Source: Campylobacter subantarcticus LMG 24377
GTDB lineage: Bacteria > Campylobacterota > Campylobacteria > Campylobacterales > Campylobacteraceae
Assembly (NCBI RefSeq): GCF_000816305.1
Contig: NZ_CP007773.1
Coordinates: 1,178,001 to 1,242,000 of the forward strand
Direction of reading: 5' to 3'
Length of the DNA: 64,000 nt
Shown one piece after another: positions 20,959-31,148 of the stretch. Every line of letters starts with the position of its first letter. The stretch's first letter is position 1. A program made the position numbers and the translations under genes. The notes beneath the pieces are model-generated. The model was not told the origin of the DNA. It saw only the letters and a program-made list of their open reading frames with translations, and made no database searches.

Positions 20959-21445
20959 TAAATAAATTATATTTTTTACTAAGACCCATGAAAAAACCTT
21001 TCTTAAATTTTTCATTGATATAATCAAGTAATTTTAAAAGTACCTCTTGATTATGAGAAATCCTTTGTAAAAAATTAATTTATTAAATCAACTATTTTAG
21101 TAGTAGCAAAGATTATATAAATTCTAACTTATATAAAATTTTTCCTTAAATATACTCCACATTTAAGATGAAAAAAAACTAATAAATTAATCAAAAATTA
21201 AATTTTGTAGCTTTGTTATAAATTTCAAGTTTTTATTTTAAATTTACAAATATTTATAGTATTAACAAGCTTAATTTAGTTTAAATTAAACCATGATTTC
21301 AGAGGCTTTATTTATACTAATAATAGAATTTAAAATTTTACTTGCATTATTATTTTATAATGTTTAATATAATTTAACACAAATCAATAAATTTTACCAC
21401 TAAGTATTGTAAAATATTAAAATTATCACAATAAAGGTTGTAATC
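20959..21445. other. Gene-free AT-rich stretch
   Basis: About 490 bases of very AT-rich sequence between the MFS relic and the next gene. I see no ORF with a plausible ribosome site, no tRNA and no clear hairpin terminator. The right end must carry the promoter of the gene at 21446, with TAAAAT in TTGTAAAATATT as a weak candidate -10 box. Confidence 0.5.
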
Positions 21446-21829
21446 ATGATCAATATTTATCCTTATATACTAATAATACATTTATTTTGTGCTATATTTT
21501 TTATAGGATTTTTATTTACCGAGGTATTTTTGTTAAGAAAATTAAATTTGGATATTAAAAATACAATTAAAATAATGCCACCTATTGTATTGATTTTATT
21601 TCTTAGCGGTTTATATTTGGCTCATTTTCATTTGAATTCATTAAATTGGATATTTGTTTGCAAAATATTCTTTGCTTTATGTATTTTTATATTAATACTA
21701 TTTTCTCTTTTTTATAAAATAATCTTAAAAAAACAAAATCCTTTTCATGCATATATTCATCCTATTGTATTTATTTTTACTATAATTATTGTAATATGTG
21801 CAAAATTAATGTTTTATATTGTTATTTAA
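21446..21829 (+). CDS. Small four-helix membrane protein of unknown function
   Basis: The 127-residue protein is almost entirely hydrophobic, with four predicted membrane helices (about 5-27, 42-60, 66-90 and 103-126). Several histidines sit near helix ends (H12, H54, H56, H100, H104), which might bind metal or heme, as in some CopD-like proteins, but this is only a suggestion. AAAGG precedes the ATG. Its end overlaps trmA by 24 bases on the opposite strand. It corresponds to Cj0830 in the order I recall. Confidence 0.7.
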   Translation: MINIYPYILIIHLFCAIFFIGFLFTEVFLLRKLNLDIKNTIKIMPPIVLILFLSGLYLAHFHLNSLNWIFVCKIFFALCIFILILFSLFYKIILKKQNPFHAYIHPIVFIFTIIIVICAKLMFYIVI

Positions 21830-22858
21830 TTTCAAATAAATACCACATTCAAGATGATTTGTATTTGCAAATTGATCAAAAAATGCAAATTTAGATATTT
21901 TGTGAGTTTTACATAATTTCTTAAGATTTTCTCTTAAACTAATAGGATTACATGAAATATAAATGATATTTTCATAATTTTTAATAAGCTCAATCACACT
22001 TAAATCAAGTCCTGCTCTTGGTGGATCAACTAAAACATGAGATATACTAAAACTATCTAAATTTATACCTTTTAAACGATTAAATTCTCTTTCCTTTTTT
22101 AAGGCTTGACTTAATTCTTCGCTAGAAAGTCTTGTAAAAGATATATTTCCAATAGAATTTAAAGTGCAATTTTTTAGAGCAAATTCGATATTTTTTTTAG
22201 AAATTTCAGTTGCTAAAATCTTATTAAAATACTTTGCCAATACTATAGTAAAATTTCCATAACCACAATAAAGTTCTAATAAATCTTTTCTATCTTCTTT
22301 TTCTAATAAATCAACCACCCATTCAATCATTTTTTCATTTATAGTTGTATTTGGCTGTATAAAACAATCATTATTAAACTCGTATAAAAATTCATTTGTA
22401 TTGATGTTTAAAATTTGTCTTAAATTTTCTCCATTAAATACAAGCTTTTTACCCCTACTTCTTGCTATGAGCTTAAGGTTTAATCTTGTAGATAATTCTT
22501 GTAGATCATGTATGATGGTTTCGATATTTTTATGATAAAGCAAGGTTGCACTTAAATCCAACTTAGTCGCTAAAAATTCCACTCCAAAAAGTTTATGTTT
22601 TAAATTTTCATTTAGATTATTTAATAAAATAGGCATATATTCTTGAATTTTTTCATCCGCTATATCAAATTTCTCAATAGGAGTTTTTTTCTTATTTTTA
22701 AACATTGCATAAGAAATTTCTCCATTTTCATGATGATATATAGAAAACTCTGCCCTAGTTCTATAAGCTTTTAAAGGTGATTTAAAGCACTGAATTTCTC
22801 CATCATATAAAGAAGAAAACAATGCTTTGTTTAAAGCAATTTTTTCTTCAAAATGCAT
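21806..22858 (-). CDS. trmA: tRNA (uracil-5-)-methyltransferase
   Basis: The 350-residue enzyme makes m5U54 in the T loop of t[21 protein letters not shown] is the SAM motif, [15 protein letters not shown] the family signature, and [13 protein letters not shown] contains the nucleophilic cysteine. [18 protein letters not shown] is the TrmA-type substrate segment. There is no Fe-S cysteine cluster as in RlmD. Its ATG directly follows the stop of the antiporter gene upstream. Confidence 0.93.
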   Translation of the reverse strand: MHFEEKIALNKALFSSLYDGEIQCFKSPLKAYRTRAEFSIYHHENGEISYAMFKNKKKTPIEKFDIADEKIQEYMPILLNNLNENLKHKLFGVEFLATKLDLSATLLYHKNIETIIHDLQELSTRLNLKLIARSRGKKLVFNGENLRQILNINTNEFLYEFNNDCFIQPNTTINEKMIEWVVDLLEKEDRKDLLELYCGYGNFTIVLAKYFNKILATEISKKNIEFALKNCTLNSIGNISFTRLSSEELSQALKKEREFNRLKGINLDSFSISHVLVDPPRAGLDLSVIELIKNYENIIYISCNPISLRENLKKLCKTHKISKFAFFDQFANTNHLECGIYLKLNNNIKH

Positions 22859-24571
22859 TTACTCATCTACCTTTTTGCCAACTACAAAAAGCAAAGCTAT
22901 CATAGCTAATATTCCAAAAACAAGCCCAAGCCATACATTAAGTCCTAGTGCTACTGGTAAATAACCACAAAGTATACTAATAGCACAAACACTTAAAGCA
23001 TAAGGCATTTGTGTACTAACATGCGCTAAAAGATCACACTTGCTTCCCATAGAAGAAAGAATAGTCGTATCAGAAATTGGCGAACAATGATCTCCAAAAA
23101 TCGCTCCCGTTAACACACCTGAAATATTAATAATCATATATTGGTGCAATTCTAAGCCATTTAAGTCATTATGCACCCCAACAGCCATTGCCAAAGGAAT
23201 AGCCAAAGGCATTAAAATACCCATAGTCCCATAACTAGTTCCTGTTGAAAAAGAAATAATAGAAGCAAAAATAAAAATTACAGTTGGCAATAAATAAATA
23301 GGTGTTTTGTCTGAAAAAAGATCGATTAAATACTTAGAAGTTCCAAGATCTTTAATCACAGAAGCAAGTGACCACGCACAAAGTAAAATAATTACTGTCA
23401 TAATCATAGTCCTCCAACCATGTGTCCAAACCGCAATCGCCTCTTTTAAAGTAAATATTTTTCTATACATTCCTAAAATAATAGCTACTATGGTGGCTAA
23501 AAGCGCTGCTTGAAACAACACTACCGAAGCATCAGCTGCGCCAAAAGTTTCTCTAAAAGCAAATAAACTAAATGGCGCTACATCAATTTGTGTTTTAATA
23601 CTTGCATCATCTAAAGCATTATAGCCACTAAAATAAAAACCTATAAAAGAAAACACAATTAACACAGCCAAAGGTATGATCGCATTAGAAGCTTGTAATT
23701 TTACATGTTCTTTTGGCTCTAATACCTTATCTTCTATATTGTCAATTTGCTCATGTCCATGAGAAAATTTACCCGCTCTAGCTCGAAGTTCTGCTTTTAA
23801 CATAGGCCCAAATTCTCTACCTGTATAAATTGTCAAAACAACAAAAATCAACATAAAAAGATTGTAAAATCTATAAGGTAAGGTTTGCACAAAGATTTCA
23901 AAAGCGTTAATTTCTTCTTTAGCTATGCCAAGGTGAGCAAAAGTTGCATTATCGATTAGATCATATCCACTACGAATTAAAGAAATTTCAAGTCCTATCC
24001 AAGTAGAAATAATAGCAAGGCCAGTAATTGGCGCTGCGGTAGCATCCATAATAAAAGCAAGTTTCTCACGGCTTACTCTAAATTTGTCAGTCACTGGACG
24101 CATAATAGGTCCTACGATTAATGAATTAGCATAATCATCAAAGAAAATAAAAATCCCCATACACCAAGTAGCAAATTGCGAACTTTTTGCTTGTTTGGCC
24201 TTAGTAGAAAGCCAAACGGCCACAGCTTTAGTACCCCCTGTTTTAGTAATCAGAGCTACAACCCCACCTATCGTTAAAACTTGAAGCAAAATACCTGCAT
24301 TACCAGGACTTGCCATGGCATTTACCACTTTAGAGATAAATCCTGTAAAAGAAGCTATGATAGCATGATAAATACTATTTTCGATAAGCCCCAACATAAA
24401 AGTACCACTTAATGCACCAATAAACAACGAAAGCACTACATCTTTAGTAATAAAAGCTAAAATAATAGCTATCACCGGTGGCAAAAGAGTCCAAACCCCA
24501 AAAAGCTCTGCATTTGCTTGTGTATCAGCAAATAATAATAAAGGGGCTAATAGTAAATAAAAAATTCTCAT
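22859..24571 (-). CDS. NhaC-family Na+/H+ antiporter-like protein
   Basis: The 570-residue inner-membrane protein has about a dozen helices and an N-terminal signal-like helix ending near ADTQANA. The repeated halves carry IFIFFDDYANSLIVGPIMRPV and GAIFGDHCSPISDTTILSS, the paired motifs of the NhaC/ArsB-type antiporter superfamily. A hydrophilic loop (about 275-310) separates them. The exchanged ions, sodium or an organic acid, cannot be told from sequence. It sits between trmA and a dehydrogenase gene in one minus-strand run. Confidence 0.85.
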   Translation of the reverse strand: MRIFYLLLAPLLLFADTQANAELFGVWTLLPPVIAIILAFITKDVVLSLFIGALSGTFMLGLIENSIYHAIIASFTGFISKVVNAMASPGNAGILLQVLTIGGVVALITKTGGTKAVAVWLSTKAKQAKSSQFATWCMGIFIFFDDYANSLIVGPIMRPVTDKFRVSREKLAFIMDATAAPITGLAIISTWIGLEISLIRSGYDLIDNATFAHLGIAKEEINAFEIFVQTLPYRFYNLFMLIFVVLTIYTGREFGPMLKAELRARAGKFSHGHEQIDNIEDKVLEPKEHVKLQASNAIIPLAVLIVFSFIGFYFSGYNALDDASIKTQIDVAPFSLFAFRETFGAADASVVLFQAALLATIVAIILGMYRKIFTLKEAIAVWTHGWRTMIMTVIILLCAWSLASVIKDLGTSKYLIDLFSDKTPIYLLPTVIFIFASIISFSTGTSYGTMGILMPLAIPLAMAVGVHNDLNGLELHQYMIINISGVLTGAIFGDHCSPISDTTILSSMGSKCDLLAHVSTQMPYALSVCAISILCGYLPVALGLNVWLGLVFGILAMIALLFVVGKKVDE

Positions 24572-24589
24572 ATTTTTCCTTAAGTTTTT

Positions 24590-25336
24590 TTATATTTTTT
24601 CGCTAAAAGTTCCTGCCCATGTTTGAGTCACAGGCATAAGTTCGATTTCGTTAATATTAATATGCTCAGGCAAGCTAATAATAAAAGTAATAATTTTTGC
24701 TATATCTTCAGCTTTAATATATTTAGTATTTTCATAAATCTCATCAGCTTTTTTAATATCACCTTTAAATCTCACTTCGCTAAATTCAGTTTTACAAAGT
24801 CCTGGAGCAATATTAGTTACTTTTATATTACTTCCGCGCAAATCCGTTCTTAAAGCCTTAGAAAATTGTGCCACAAAAGCTTTCGTGCCACAATAAACAT
24901 TGCCTCCATAATAAGGCACATTAGCTGCAATTGAACCAAGATTAATCACATGAGCATTTTTTACCCTTCTAAGTAAAGGTAAAGTAGCTCTTGCTATATA
25001 TAAAAAGCCTTTGATATTAGTATCTACCATGGCTTCAATATCTTCAATATCTAAAGAATCAAACTCATCTAACCCTAAAGCAAGACCTGCATTATTAACA
25101 AGCAAAGAAATATTTTGTAAATCTTGAGGTAGATTTTCAATTGTTGCAAAAACTGCTTGCTTATCCCTAACATCAAGTACTATAGGGTAAATTTTATCTC
25201 CATAAAACCCTTGTAATTTTTCCAATCTTTGCTTGCGCCTTGCTATGGCTATAACTTTATAATCAAGCTCTATTAAAGCTTTTAAACTTTCCAATCCAAA
25301 GCCTGAACTTACCCCTGTTATTAAAGCAATTTTCAT
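24590..25336 (-). CDS. Short-chain dehydrogenase/reductase
   Basis: The 248-residue SDR has the NADP-binding motif ALITGVSSGFGLES (from residue 4), basic residues ARRKQRL that favour NADP, the NNAGLAL segment, and the catalytic set S-Y-K (NLGSIAAN, YYGGNVYCGTKAFVA). It looks most like the YdfG type that oxidises hydroxy amino acids or reduces small carbonyls. The start overlaps the ankyrin gene stop in an ATGA arrangement. Confidence 0.9.
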   Translation of the reverse strand: MKIALITGVSSGFGLESLKALIELDYKVIAIARRKQRLEKLQGFYGDKIYPIVLDVRDKQAVFATIENLPQDLQNISLLVNNAGLALGLDEFDSLDIEDIEAMVDTNIKGFLYIARATLPLLRRVKNAHVINLGSIAANVPYYGGNVYCGTKAFVAQFSKALRTDLRGSNIKVTNIAPGLCKTEFSEVRFKGDIKKADEIYENTKYIKAEDIAKIITFIISLPEHININEIELMPVTQTWAGTFSEKI

Positions 25337-26580
25337 GGTTGCGCCTCTTCATATAACATCAAATTTTCATTTTCTTTTAAACCAAGTTTTTTTAAAAATT
25401 TAATATTTTGTTCTTTTTTTGCAATGATGGCAAAATCAAGAGCATTAAATCCTAAATCATCTATTTCTTTATAATTAGCTTTATAATCTATAAGCAACTT
25501 AAGCATTTTTACATCTGCGTAATTTGCCCCGTGCATAAAGATATTTTTAGAAGTATGCTCAAGCGCACATAAGGTGATAAAATATGGCGTATTACTTCCC
25601 ATACTAGCAATAGAAAGTTTTTCATTGTCATTAATGTATTTTTGATTTACATTTGCACCATTTTCAAGCAAAAGCTTGGCAACTTTATAGTTGTTATATT
25701 CAACAGCATAAAACAACGGTGTTTTACCAAAAGAATTTTTATAATCAACCACCGCTTCATTTTCAAGCAAAAGCTTAACATTTTCTGCATTATCTAGTGC
25801 AAAAAATAAAGCAGACTCATAACCTTCATTTATTTTTACACCTAATTTTATAAATTCACTTACAATTTCACTTTCTCTATTATTTAACAAGGCTGATTTA
25901 AAACCATTGTTTAATTCTAAATTGCTAATTTTTTTAGTATAAATGTATTCTTTAATCTGCTCTAAAGAATTATTTTTATTAGCTACAAATTTTTCAAAGT
26001 CTGAAACATCTTTAAAAATTTTAGTCTCACCAACTGCCCAGTTTAAAAATTCATTCAAAGCATTACTAGCAAAATAAATTGCACTTGCTTTATCTAAATT
26101 AAATTCCTTTTGAAAATATCTTGTTAAAGGATTAATCGCATTGTTATATTCTTTCCAAAATTCCTTAAAAAGTTTAAAATTTCCAATGCTTTGATAAGCC
26201 CAAAATCTAAAATATGCTTTTAATTTTGCAAATTTTTCTTCGAGTATTATAGGATCTTGTAAAGTCTTTTGATGGCCTTGTGGATCAAGTGCAATTTCTA
26301 ATAATTTAAAATCAAATTTTCTCAAATCACTAAAATATTCTCCACCCATACAAGCACTATTGCTTCCCCTAATTTCATTAGCAAGCTCATATAATCTTTT
26401 TGTGATTTGATTATTTTTTAAAGAAAAATCGCAATTTAAATCTACTTGAGCAAAATCTTGAGAAACTTGCGGTTTAAACTCTTTAAAAAAATCCATCTTA
26501 TTTTCTTTGACATACCCACAAGTATAATCTAAAGCTAATGCATTTAAACTTATAATCAAACTAAATAATAAAATCTTCAA
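25333..26580 (-). CDS. Exported ankyrin-repeat protein
   Basis: The 415-residue protein has a signal peptide (about 1-16, ending NALA), an N-terminal helical domain without a recognisable family (about 20-215), and three to four ankyrin repeats in the C-terminal half (for example FGKTPLFYAVEYNNYKVAKL and DLGFNALDFAIIAKKEQNIK). It probably acts in the periplasm by protein binding. It is the first gene of the run through trmA. It corresponds to Cj0834c in recalled order. Confidence 0.82.
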   Translation of the reverse strand: MKILLFSLIISLNALALDYTCGYVKENKMDFFKEFKPQVSQDFAQVDLNCDFSLKNNQITKRLYELANEIRGSNSACMGGEYFSDLRKFDFKLLEIALDPQGHQKTLQDPIILEEKFAKLKAYFRFWAYQSIGNFKLFKEFWKEYNNAINPLTRYFQKEFNLDKASAIYFASNALNEFLNWAVGETKIFKDVSDFEKFVANKNNSLEQIKEYIYTKKISNLELNNGFKSALLNNRESEIVSEFIKLGVKINEGYESALFFALDNAENVKLLLENEAVVDYKNSFGKTPLFYAVEYNNYKVAKLLLENGANVNQKYINDNEKLSIASMGSNTPYFITLCALEHTSKNIFMHGANYADVKMLKLLIDYKANYKEIDDLGFNALDFAIIAKKEQNIKFLKKLGLKENENLMLYEEAQP

Positions 26581-26659
26581 ATATTTTCCTTTGATATAAA
26601 TTAAATCACTATTTTAACTAAATTTTTGCTTTAATAACAATTAATTAATTTAAAATTCA

Positions 26660-26665
26660 TACAAT
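26660..26665 (+). promoter_or_regulatory. -10 box of ogt
   Basis: TACAAT 25 bases before the chosen ogt ATG. It covers the upstream in-frame ATG at 26664, which argues against that start. Confidence 0.5.
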
Positions 26666-26690
26666 GCTTGCTTTTAAAATAAGGAAAAAT

Positions 26691-27143
26691 ATGTATAAAA
26701 ATTTTTATAAAGCTAGTTTTGCTTATATTCTTTTACAAAGTGATAAAGATAAGCTTGTTAATGTTGATTTTGCTACATACAAGCCTAATTTCACCAAAGA
26801 TAAACACCCTATTTTAGAACAAGCCTTAGAAGAATTAGACCTTTATTTTAACAAAAAACTCTTTGCTTTTAACACATCCTTAGCTCTAAAGGGGAGCGAA
26901 TTTGAGCAAAAAGTATATAAAGCTTTAATTAAAATTCCCTATGGACAAACTAAAACATATCAAGAAATTGCTTCTTTTATCAATCATCCAAAAGCTTTTA
27001 GAGCGGTAGGTAATGCAAATTCTAAAAACAAACTTGCAATTTTTATACCTTGCCATAGAGTGGTAGCTAAAAATCACTTAGGCGGATACAATGGTGGTTT
27101 ATTTATTAAAGAAGCTTTACTTAAATTAGAAGGTGTGCTTTAA
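26691..27143 (+). CDS. ogt: Methylated-DNA-protein cysteine methyltransferase
   Basis: The 150-residue suicide repair protein removes O6-alkyl groups from guanine. The acceptor cysteine is C121 in IPCHRVV. EFEQKVYKALIKIPYG and TYQEIASFI form the DNA-binding helix-turn-helix, and FRAVGNANSKN is the Asn hinge region. The ATG at 26691 has AAGGAAAAAT just upstream. The in-frame ATG at 26664 overlaps the probable -10 box and is rejected. Confidence 0.93.
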   Translation: MYKNFYKASFAYILLQSDKDKLVNVDFATYKPNFTKDKHPILEQALEELDLYFNKKLFAFNTSLALKGSEFEQKVYKALIKIPYGQTKTYQEIASFINHPKAFRAVGNANSKNKLAIFIPCHRVVAKNHLGGYNGGLFIKEALLKLEGVL

Positions 27144-27144
27144 A

Positions 27145-28023
27145 ATGCCTAGTTTATTACTAGCAAGTTTTATTTGGGCTTTTTCTTTTCCATTAATTGG
27201 GCATTTTATAACTTTAGAAATGGATAGTTTTTTTGCTGCATTTGCAAAAGTTTTTTTGTCTTTATTAGTATTTTTGCCTTTTTTAAATTTTAAGCTGAAT
27301 TTGCATTTAAAACTAAAACTCATAAGCATTGGAGCTTTACAACTTGGTATGATGAATTTATTTTATTATCATTCTTTTTTATATTTAAGTGTAAGCGAAG
27401 TAGCGCTTTTTACTATCTTTACGCCTTTTTATGTTGTGTTTTTTTATGGGCTTTTTTCAAAAAATCTTAGATATTTATATTTTATAAGTATTTTTATATG
27501 TATTATAGGTGCTTTTGTAGTTAAATTTGATAATATTAACTCTAATTTTTTATATGGCTTTTTACTTATTCAAGGAGCTAATTTGGTATTTGGCGCTGGA
27601 CAAAGTTTTTATAAAATTTTATTAGAAAAAAATACAAATTTAAGTCAAAAAGAAGCTTTTGCTTATTTTTATTTAGGTGCAATCTGCGTAACCTTACCTG
27701 CTTTTTTATTTTTTGGAGATTATAATAATTTACCATCCAATTTAAGCTCCTGGATAGCTTTGATATATCTTGGTACTATTGCTTCAGGGCTTGGATATTT
27801 TTTATGGAATAAAGGCTCTACTGAAGTAGATAGTGGAGTTTTAGCCTTGATGAATAATGCCATTATACCTATAAGTATTTTTATCAATATGAGTATTTTT
27901 GGAGTAGATGTAGAGCTACTACCTTTTTGCATAGGGACTTTAATCATTCTTTTTTCGTTTTTTATACATAAAAAAATCATGCATTATTATGATAAGAAAT
28001 CTTGCTCAAATACAAACCACTAG
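27145..28023 (+). CDS. EamA/DMT-family permease
   Basis: The 292-residue protein has ten hydrophobic helices in two similar halves, the drug/metabolite transporter plan. SLLLASFIWAFSFPLIGHF opens the first EamA domain, and GTIASGLGYFLWNKGSTEVDSG is the typical late segment of the second. The substrate is unknown. The ATG at 27145 lies one base after the ogt stop, so translation is probably coupled. The 3' end overlaps truA by 47 bases on the other strand. Confidence 0.85.
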   Translation: MPSLLLASFIWAFSFPLIGHFITLEMDSFFAAFAKVFLSLLVFLPFLNFKLNLHLKLKLISIGALQLGMMNLFYYHSFLYLSVSEVALFTIFTPFYVVFFYGLFSKNLRYLYFISIFICIIGAFVVKFDNINSNFLYGFLLIQGANLVFGAGQSFYKILLEKNTNLSQKEAFAYFYLGAICVTLPAFLFFGDYNNLPSNLSSWIALIYLGTIASGLGYFLWNKGSTEVDSGVLALMNNAIIPISIFINMSIFGVDVELLPFCIGTLIILFSFFIHKKIMHYYDKKSCSNTNH

Positions 28024-28711
28024 CAGGAGCTAAAAATCTACAATGAGCTTTTTTAGCATTGATTTGTTCTAAAAGCTCATTTTGGCTCATTTTTCCTTCT
28101 AATACCTTTAAAATACTTGCCATCATCATTCTAATTTGCGATCTTAAAAAACCATTTGCTTCAAAATAAAACACAGTATAATTTTTATAAGCATAAACTC
28201 TAGTTTTATACATTTTTCTTATACTTGTTTTATTATCAGAGCCTTCTTTTTGAAAGAGTTTAAAATCATGTTCTCCTTCAAATAAAAAAGCAATTTCTTT
28301 GGCTAATTTAATATTTATTTTTGGATAAAAATGAACATAAGAAGCTAAAAAAGGATTATATTTCTCATGGCTTATGATATATCGATATGCTCTTTTTTTC
28401 ACATCAAAACGCACTTGGAAATTTTCTTGCATTCTTTGAATATGCTTTATATGTATAAATGGGTGCGCAAAATGATTGATTTTATTTTTTAAATACACAA
28501 AATCTTTAAAATGTTCTCCCACTTTTACACAAGCAACTGCATTAAATGCATGCACACCTTTATCAGTTCTTGAAGCAAATAAAGGCTTTTCATAAATACC
28601 TAAATGTGATAAAGCCTGCACTAAAGCATCTTGGACACTAAGCTTATGTGGTTGGGTAGCTGAACCTTGAAATTTAGAGCCATCATAAGAAAAAGTTAAT
28701 TTCAAAAGCAT
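27977..28711 (-). CDS. truA: tRNA pseudouridine synthase A
   Basis: The 244-residue enzyme makes pseudouridine at tRNA positions 38-40. The catalytic aspartate is D50 in ASRTDKGVHAF. FSYDGSKFQG at the start and FLRSQIRMMMASIL near the end are TruA signatures. It is the last gene of the overlapping glmU-to-truA operon; its ATG overlaps the previous stop by one base. Confidence 0.95.
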   Translation of the reverse strand: MLLKLTFSYDGSKFQGSATQPHKLSVQDALVQALSHLGIYEKPLFASRTDKGVHAFNAVACVKVGEHFKDFVYLKNKINHFAHPFIHIKHIQRMQENFQVRFDVKKRAYRYIISHEKYNPFLASYVHFYPKINIKLAKEIAFLFEGEHDFKLFQKEGSDNKTSIRKMYKTRVYAYKNYTVFYFEANGFLRSQIRMMMASILKVLEGKMSQNELLEQINAKKAHCRFLAPASGLYLSKISYHNNA

Positions 28712-29736
28712 TAATACTTACTTGCAATTTTTGCTTTAAAATAAAACAAAGAAGCGATTAAAAAGCTTGAAAAAATCACAGCAATAGCTACAAAAGGAGG
28801 ATTATAAAAACTAATCAAAAGCGTAAAATAAGCAAAAATAATCACAAAAATTCCAAAATAAGCAAAACCTTTTTCATAACGATAAGTTACTATACCAAAA
28901 GAGAGTGCAAAAAGCACACTAGCTAAAGGAAATAAAGCTATAAGAATATAAATAACAAATTCTTTTGCCTTTTCTTTATTATTTGTCACATCAGACCAAT
29001 ACCCATAAAAACTTTTGGTATTTAATTCCTTAGAAGAAAGTTTGCTTTTAATTAATAAATTTTTAAAACTCGAAATATGCCAATCTTCTTCCTTAATCTC
29101 ATAAGCTTTTCCCTCATCTAGTTTAAAAGTAATCACTCCATCATTTGTTTCTAACTTTCCTTCTTTGGCTAAAATCACTTGTTCTTTATCTTGTGAGTTT
29201 TTCTTTGGATGATACATTATGATATTTTTATAAGTTTCATCAGAATTTTTAGTATCAATAAAAACAAGCCATTCTCCATATCTTTGTCCAAATTCTCCTG
29301 TTTTTATACTTACTTTAGCACTAATTTTTTTATAATCTACAAAATTATCAAAAAGTTCAAAAGATATAGGTATAAAAACCAAAACCACAACAAGCATAAA
29401 AGCACTTACTAAAGCTGCAATTTTTGCAAAAAAACTTGCTATCATACCTGGAGCTATGCTCAAAGCAAATAACACTGTGCTTTCATTTTCCCTAGAAAGT
29501 CTATAAAAGGCCAAAGTTAAAGCTATGAAAAAAGATATGGGTAAAGTAAAAATCAATATCTTTGGCAAAAGAAAAATATACAATTTGATTAACTCAAAAA
29601 AAGTAATTTCAATATAAGCAGTAATTTTAGCAAGTTGTATAAAAAATATAATCGAAACAATAATAAATAAGGTAAAAAACAAAGACAACATTGTGCTTAA
29701 AAACTGATTAAGCAAATACTTATAAACTAGTTTCAT
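28711..29736 (-). CDS. LptF/LptG-family LPS export permease
   Basis: The 341-residue protein has the YjgP/YjgQ layout: three N-terminal membrane helices (about 8-34, 50-75 and 98-125), a periplasmic beta domain (about 130-265), and three C-terminal helices. YKYLLNQFLSTMLSLFFTLF is the conserved start. It should pair with a second LptF/G subunit and LptB to move LPS/LOS to the outer membrane. Whether it is LptF or LptG cannot be decided here. Its ends overlap the neighbours by 1 and 4 bases. Confidence 0.88.
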   Translation of the reverse strand: MKLVYKYLLNQFLSTMLSLFFTLFIIVSIIFFIQLAKITAYIEITFFELIKLYIFLLPKILIFTLPISFFIALTLAFYRLSRENESTVLFALSIAPGMIASFFAKIAALVSAFMLVVVLVFIPISFELFDNFVDYKKISAKVSIKTGEFGQRYGEWLVFIDTKNSDETYKNIIMYHPKKNSQDKEQVILAKEGKLETNDGVITFKLDEGKAYEIKEEDWHISSFKNLLIKSKLSSKELNTKSFYGYWSDVTNNKEKAKEFVIYILIALFPLASVLFALSFGIVTYRYEKGFAYFGIFVIIFAYFTLLISFYNPPFVAIAVIFSSFLIASLFYFKAKIASKY

Positions 29737-30482
29737 AATATACTTTCTATACTTAGATTAATCAAAATTCCACAAAATAGAAAAGGAATCATAGGCATTT
29801 GATAATCTTTCTTAGCTATTTTTATAAACATCAAAAGACTTAAAAAACTTGAAATAAATAAAATCAAAAAGCCTTTTTCATAGCCAAAAATTCCAAAAAT
29901 CAAAGCTATTATTATAACATCACCTTCCCCTAAACTTTCTAAAATTTCATCTCTTTTTTTAAAATTTTTAATAAAGTTAATCATACTTTTTAGTATAAAA
30001 ATTAACCCTGCCCCAAAACACACTCGAAATAAAAAGCTATCTTGAAAATTTTCTAAATTTAAACCATTATGTAAAAAATCAAAATAAAAAGCCAAAATAA
30101 ATAAAATCCAAAGCCAAAACTCACTCACTGCTTTTAAGTAATAATCCATCCAAGAAAGTACTAATAATACAGCTAACATACAAGCAAAAATTAAAATTTG
30201 AAAAGCATCTTCAATTAGATAAAAAGCAAAAACAAACAAACATGCACAAATAAGTTCATTAAAAGGATAAATCAAAGAAATTTTTTCTTTGCAAAAAGCA
30301 CATTTGCCTTTTAAAAATACAAAAGATAATAAAGGAAAAAGATGATAAAATTTTAAAGTTTTAAGACATTTGGGACATTTTGATCTTGGGCTTATTATGC
30401 TTTCTTTATTAATTGTTCTTAAAATCACAACATTGACAAAAGAACCCACGCAAAGCCCTAGCAATAAAAAGAAAAATATCAT
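29733..30482 (-). CDS. Prepilin peptidase (A24 family)
   Basis: The 249-residue membrane protein has the bifunctional prepilin peptidase pattern: LCVGSFVNVVILR near the start, two CXXC pairs (CPKCLKTL and CAFCKEKIS), and the two catalytic aspartates in LSWMDYYL and ESLGEGDVIIIALIFG. It would cleave the pseudopilin leaders, including those encoded at 10.6-11.6 kb. It corresponds to Cj0825 in recalled order. The competence link is inferred, since no other pilus system is seen here. Confidence 0.9.
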   Translation of the reverse strand: MIFFFLLLGLCVGSFVNVVILRTINKESIISPRSKCPKCLKTLKFYHLFPLLSFVFLKGKCAFCKEKISLIYPFNELICACLFVFAFYLIEDAFQILIFACMLAVLLVLSWMDYYLKAVSEFWLWILFILAFYFDFLHNGLNLENFQDSFLFRVCFGAGLIFILKSMINFIKNFKKRDEILESLGEGDVIIIALIFGIFGYEKGFLILFISSFLSLLMFIKIAKKDYQMPMIPFLFCGILINLSIESIL

Positions 30483-31147
30483 TTACCAAAGGTTCTTTTG
30501 CGTTTTTTAAACTCAGCAATGATATTTGCGATTTCTTTTTTAGTAAGTGCAGGAAATAAAGTTTGACTAAAATAAATTTCTGCATAACTTGACTGCCATA
30601 ATAAAAAATTTGAAATTCTTTTAGCACTCCCTACCCTTAAAAACAAATCCACATCTTCACTTAAGTCAAGATTTGCCTGTATATTCACTTCATTAATTTC
30701 AAGATTTTTTTCAATCACCTTTTTAACCGCTCTAACTATTTCATCCTTACTTCCATAGGAAATAGCTAAATTTACACATAATTTTGTATATTTTTTAGTT
30801 TGTTCTTGAAAATTTTGTATTTTTTTTAAGGTTAATTCATCTAAAAGACTTAAATTTCCTATAGCCTTAAAACGCACTTTATTGGATATAAATTTATTTA
30901 AAGATTCATCAAGATATTTATTTAATAGCTTAAAAAGAAATTCCACTTCTTCTTTTGATCTTTGCCAATTTTCTGTACTAAAAGCATAAAGGGTTAGATT
31001 TTGAATTTTTTCATCCATACATACTTCTATGATTTTTTCAACAACTTTAGCACCTTGACTATAGCCGATTTTTTCTAAAAGTCCATTTTTTCTAGCCCAT
31101 CTTCTATTGCCATCCATCACCACAGCAAGATGTTTTAACTCATTCAT
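30479..31147 (-). CDS. uppS: Undecaprenyl diphosphate synthase
   Basis: The 222-residue cis-prenyltransferase makes the C55 lipid carrier for peptidoglycan and LOS. VVMDGNRRWARKNGL holds the catalytic aspartate (D12). LTLYAFSTENWQRSKEEV and LFLRVGSAKRISNFLLWQ are conserved, with the usual late diphosphate-binding RxGxxxRxSNF pattern. It overlaps the peptidase gene by 4 bases. Confidence 0.96.
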   Translation of the reverse strand: MNELKHLAVVMDGNRRWARKNGLLEKIGYSQGAKVVEKIIEVCMDEKIQNLTLYAFSTENWQRSKEEVEFLFKLLNKYLDESLNKFISNKVRFKAIGNLSLLDELTLKKIQNFQEQTKKYTKLCVNLAISYGSKDEIVRAVKKVIEKNLEINEVNIQANLDLSEDVDLFLRVGSAKRISNFLLWQSSYAEIYFSQTLFPALTKKEIANIIAEFKKRKRTFGK

Positions 31148-31148
31148 T

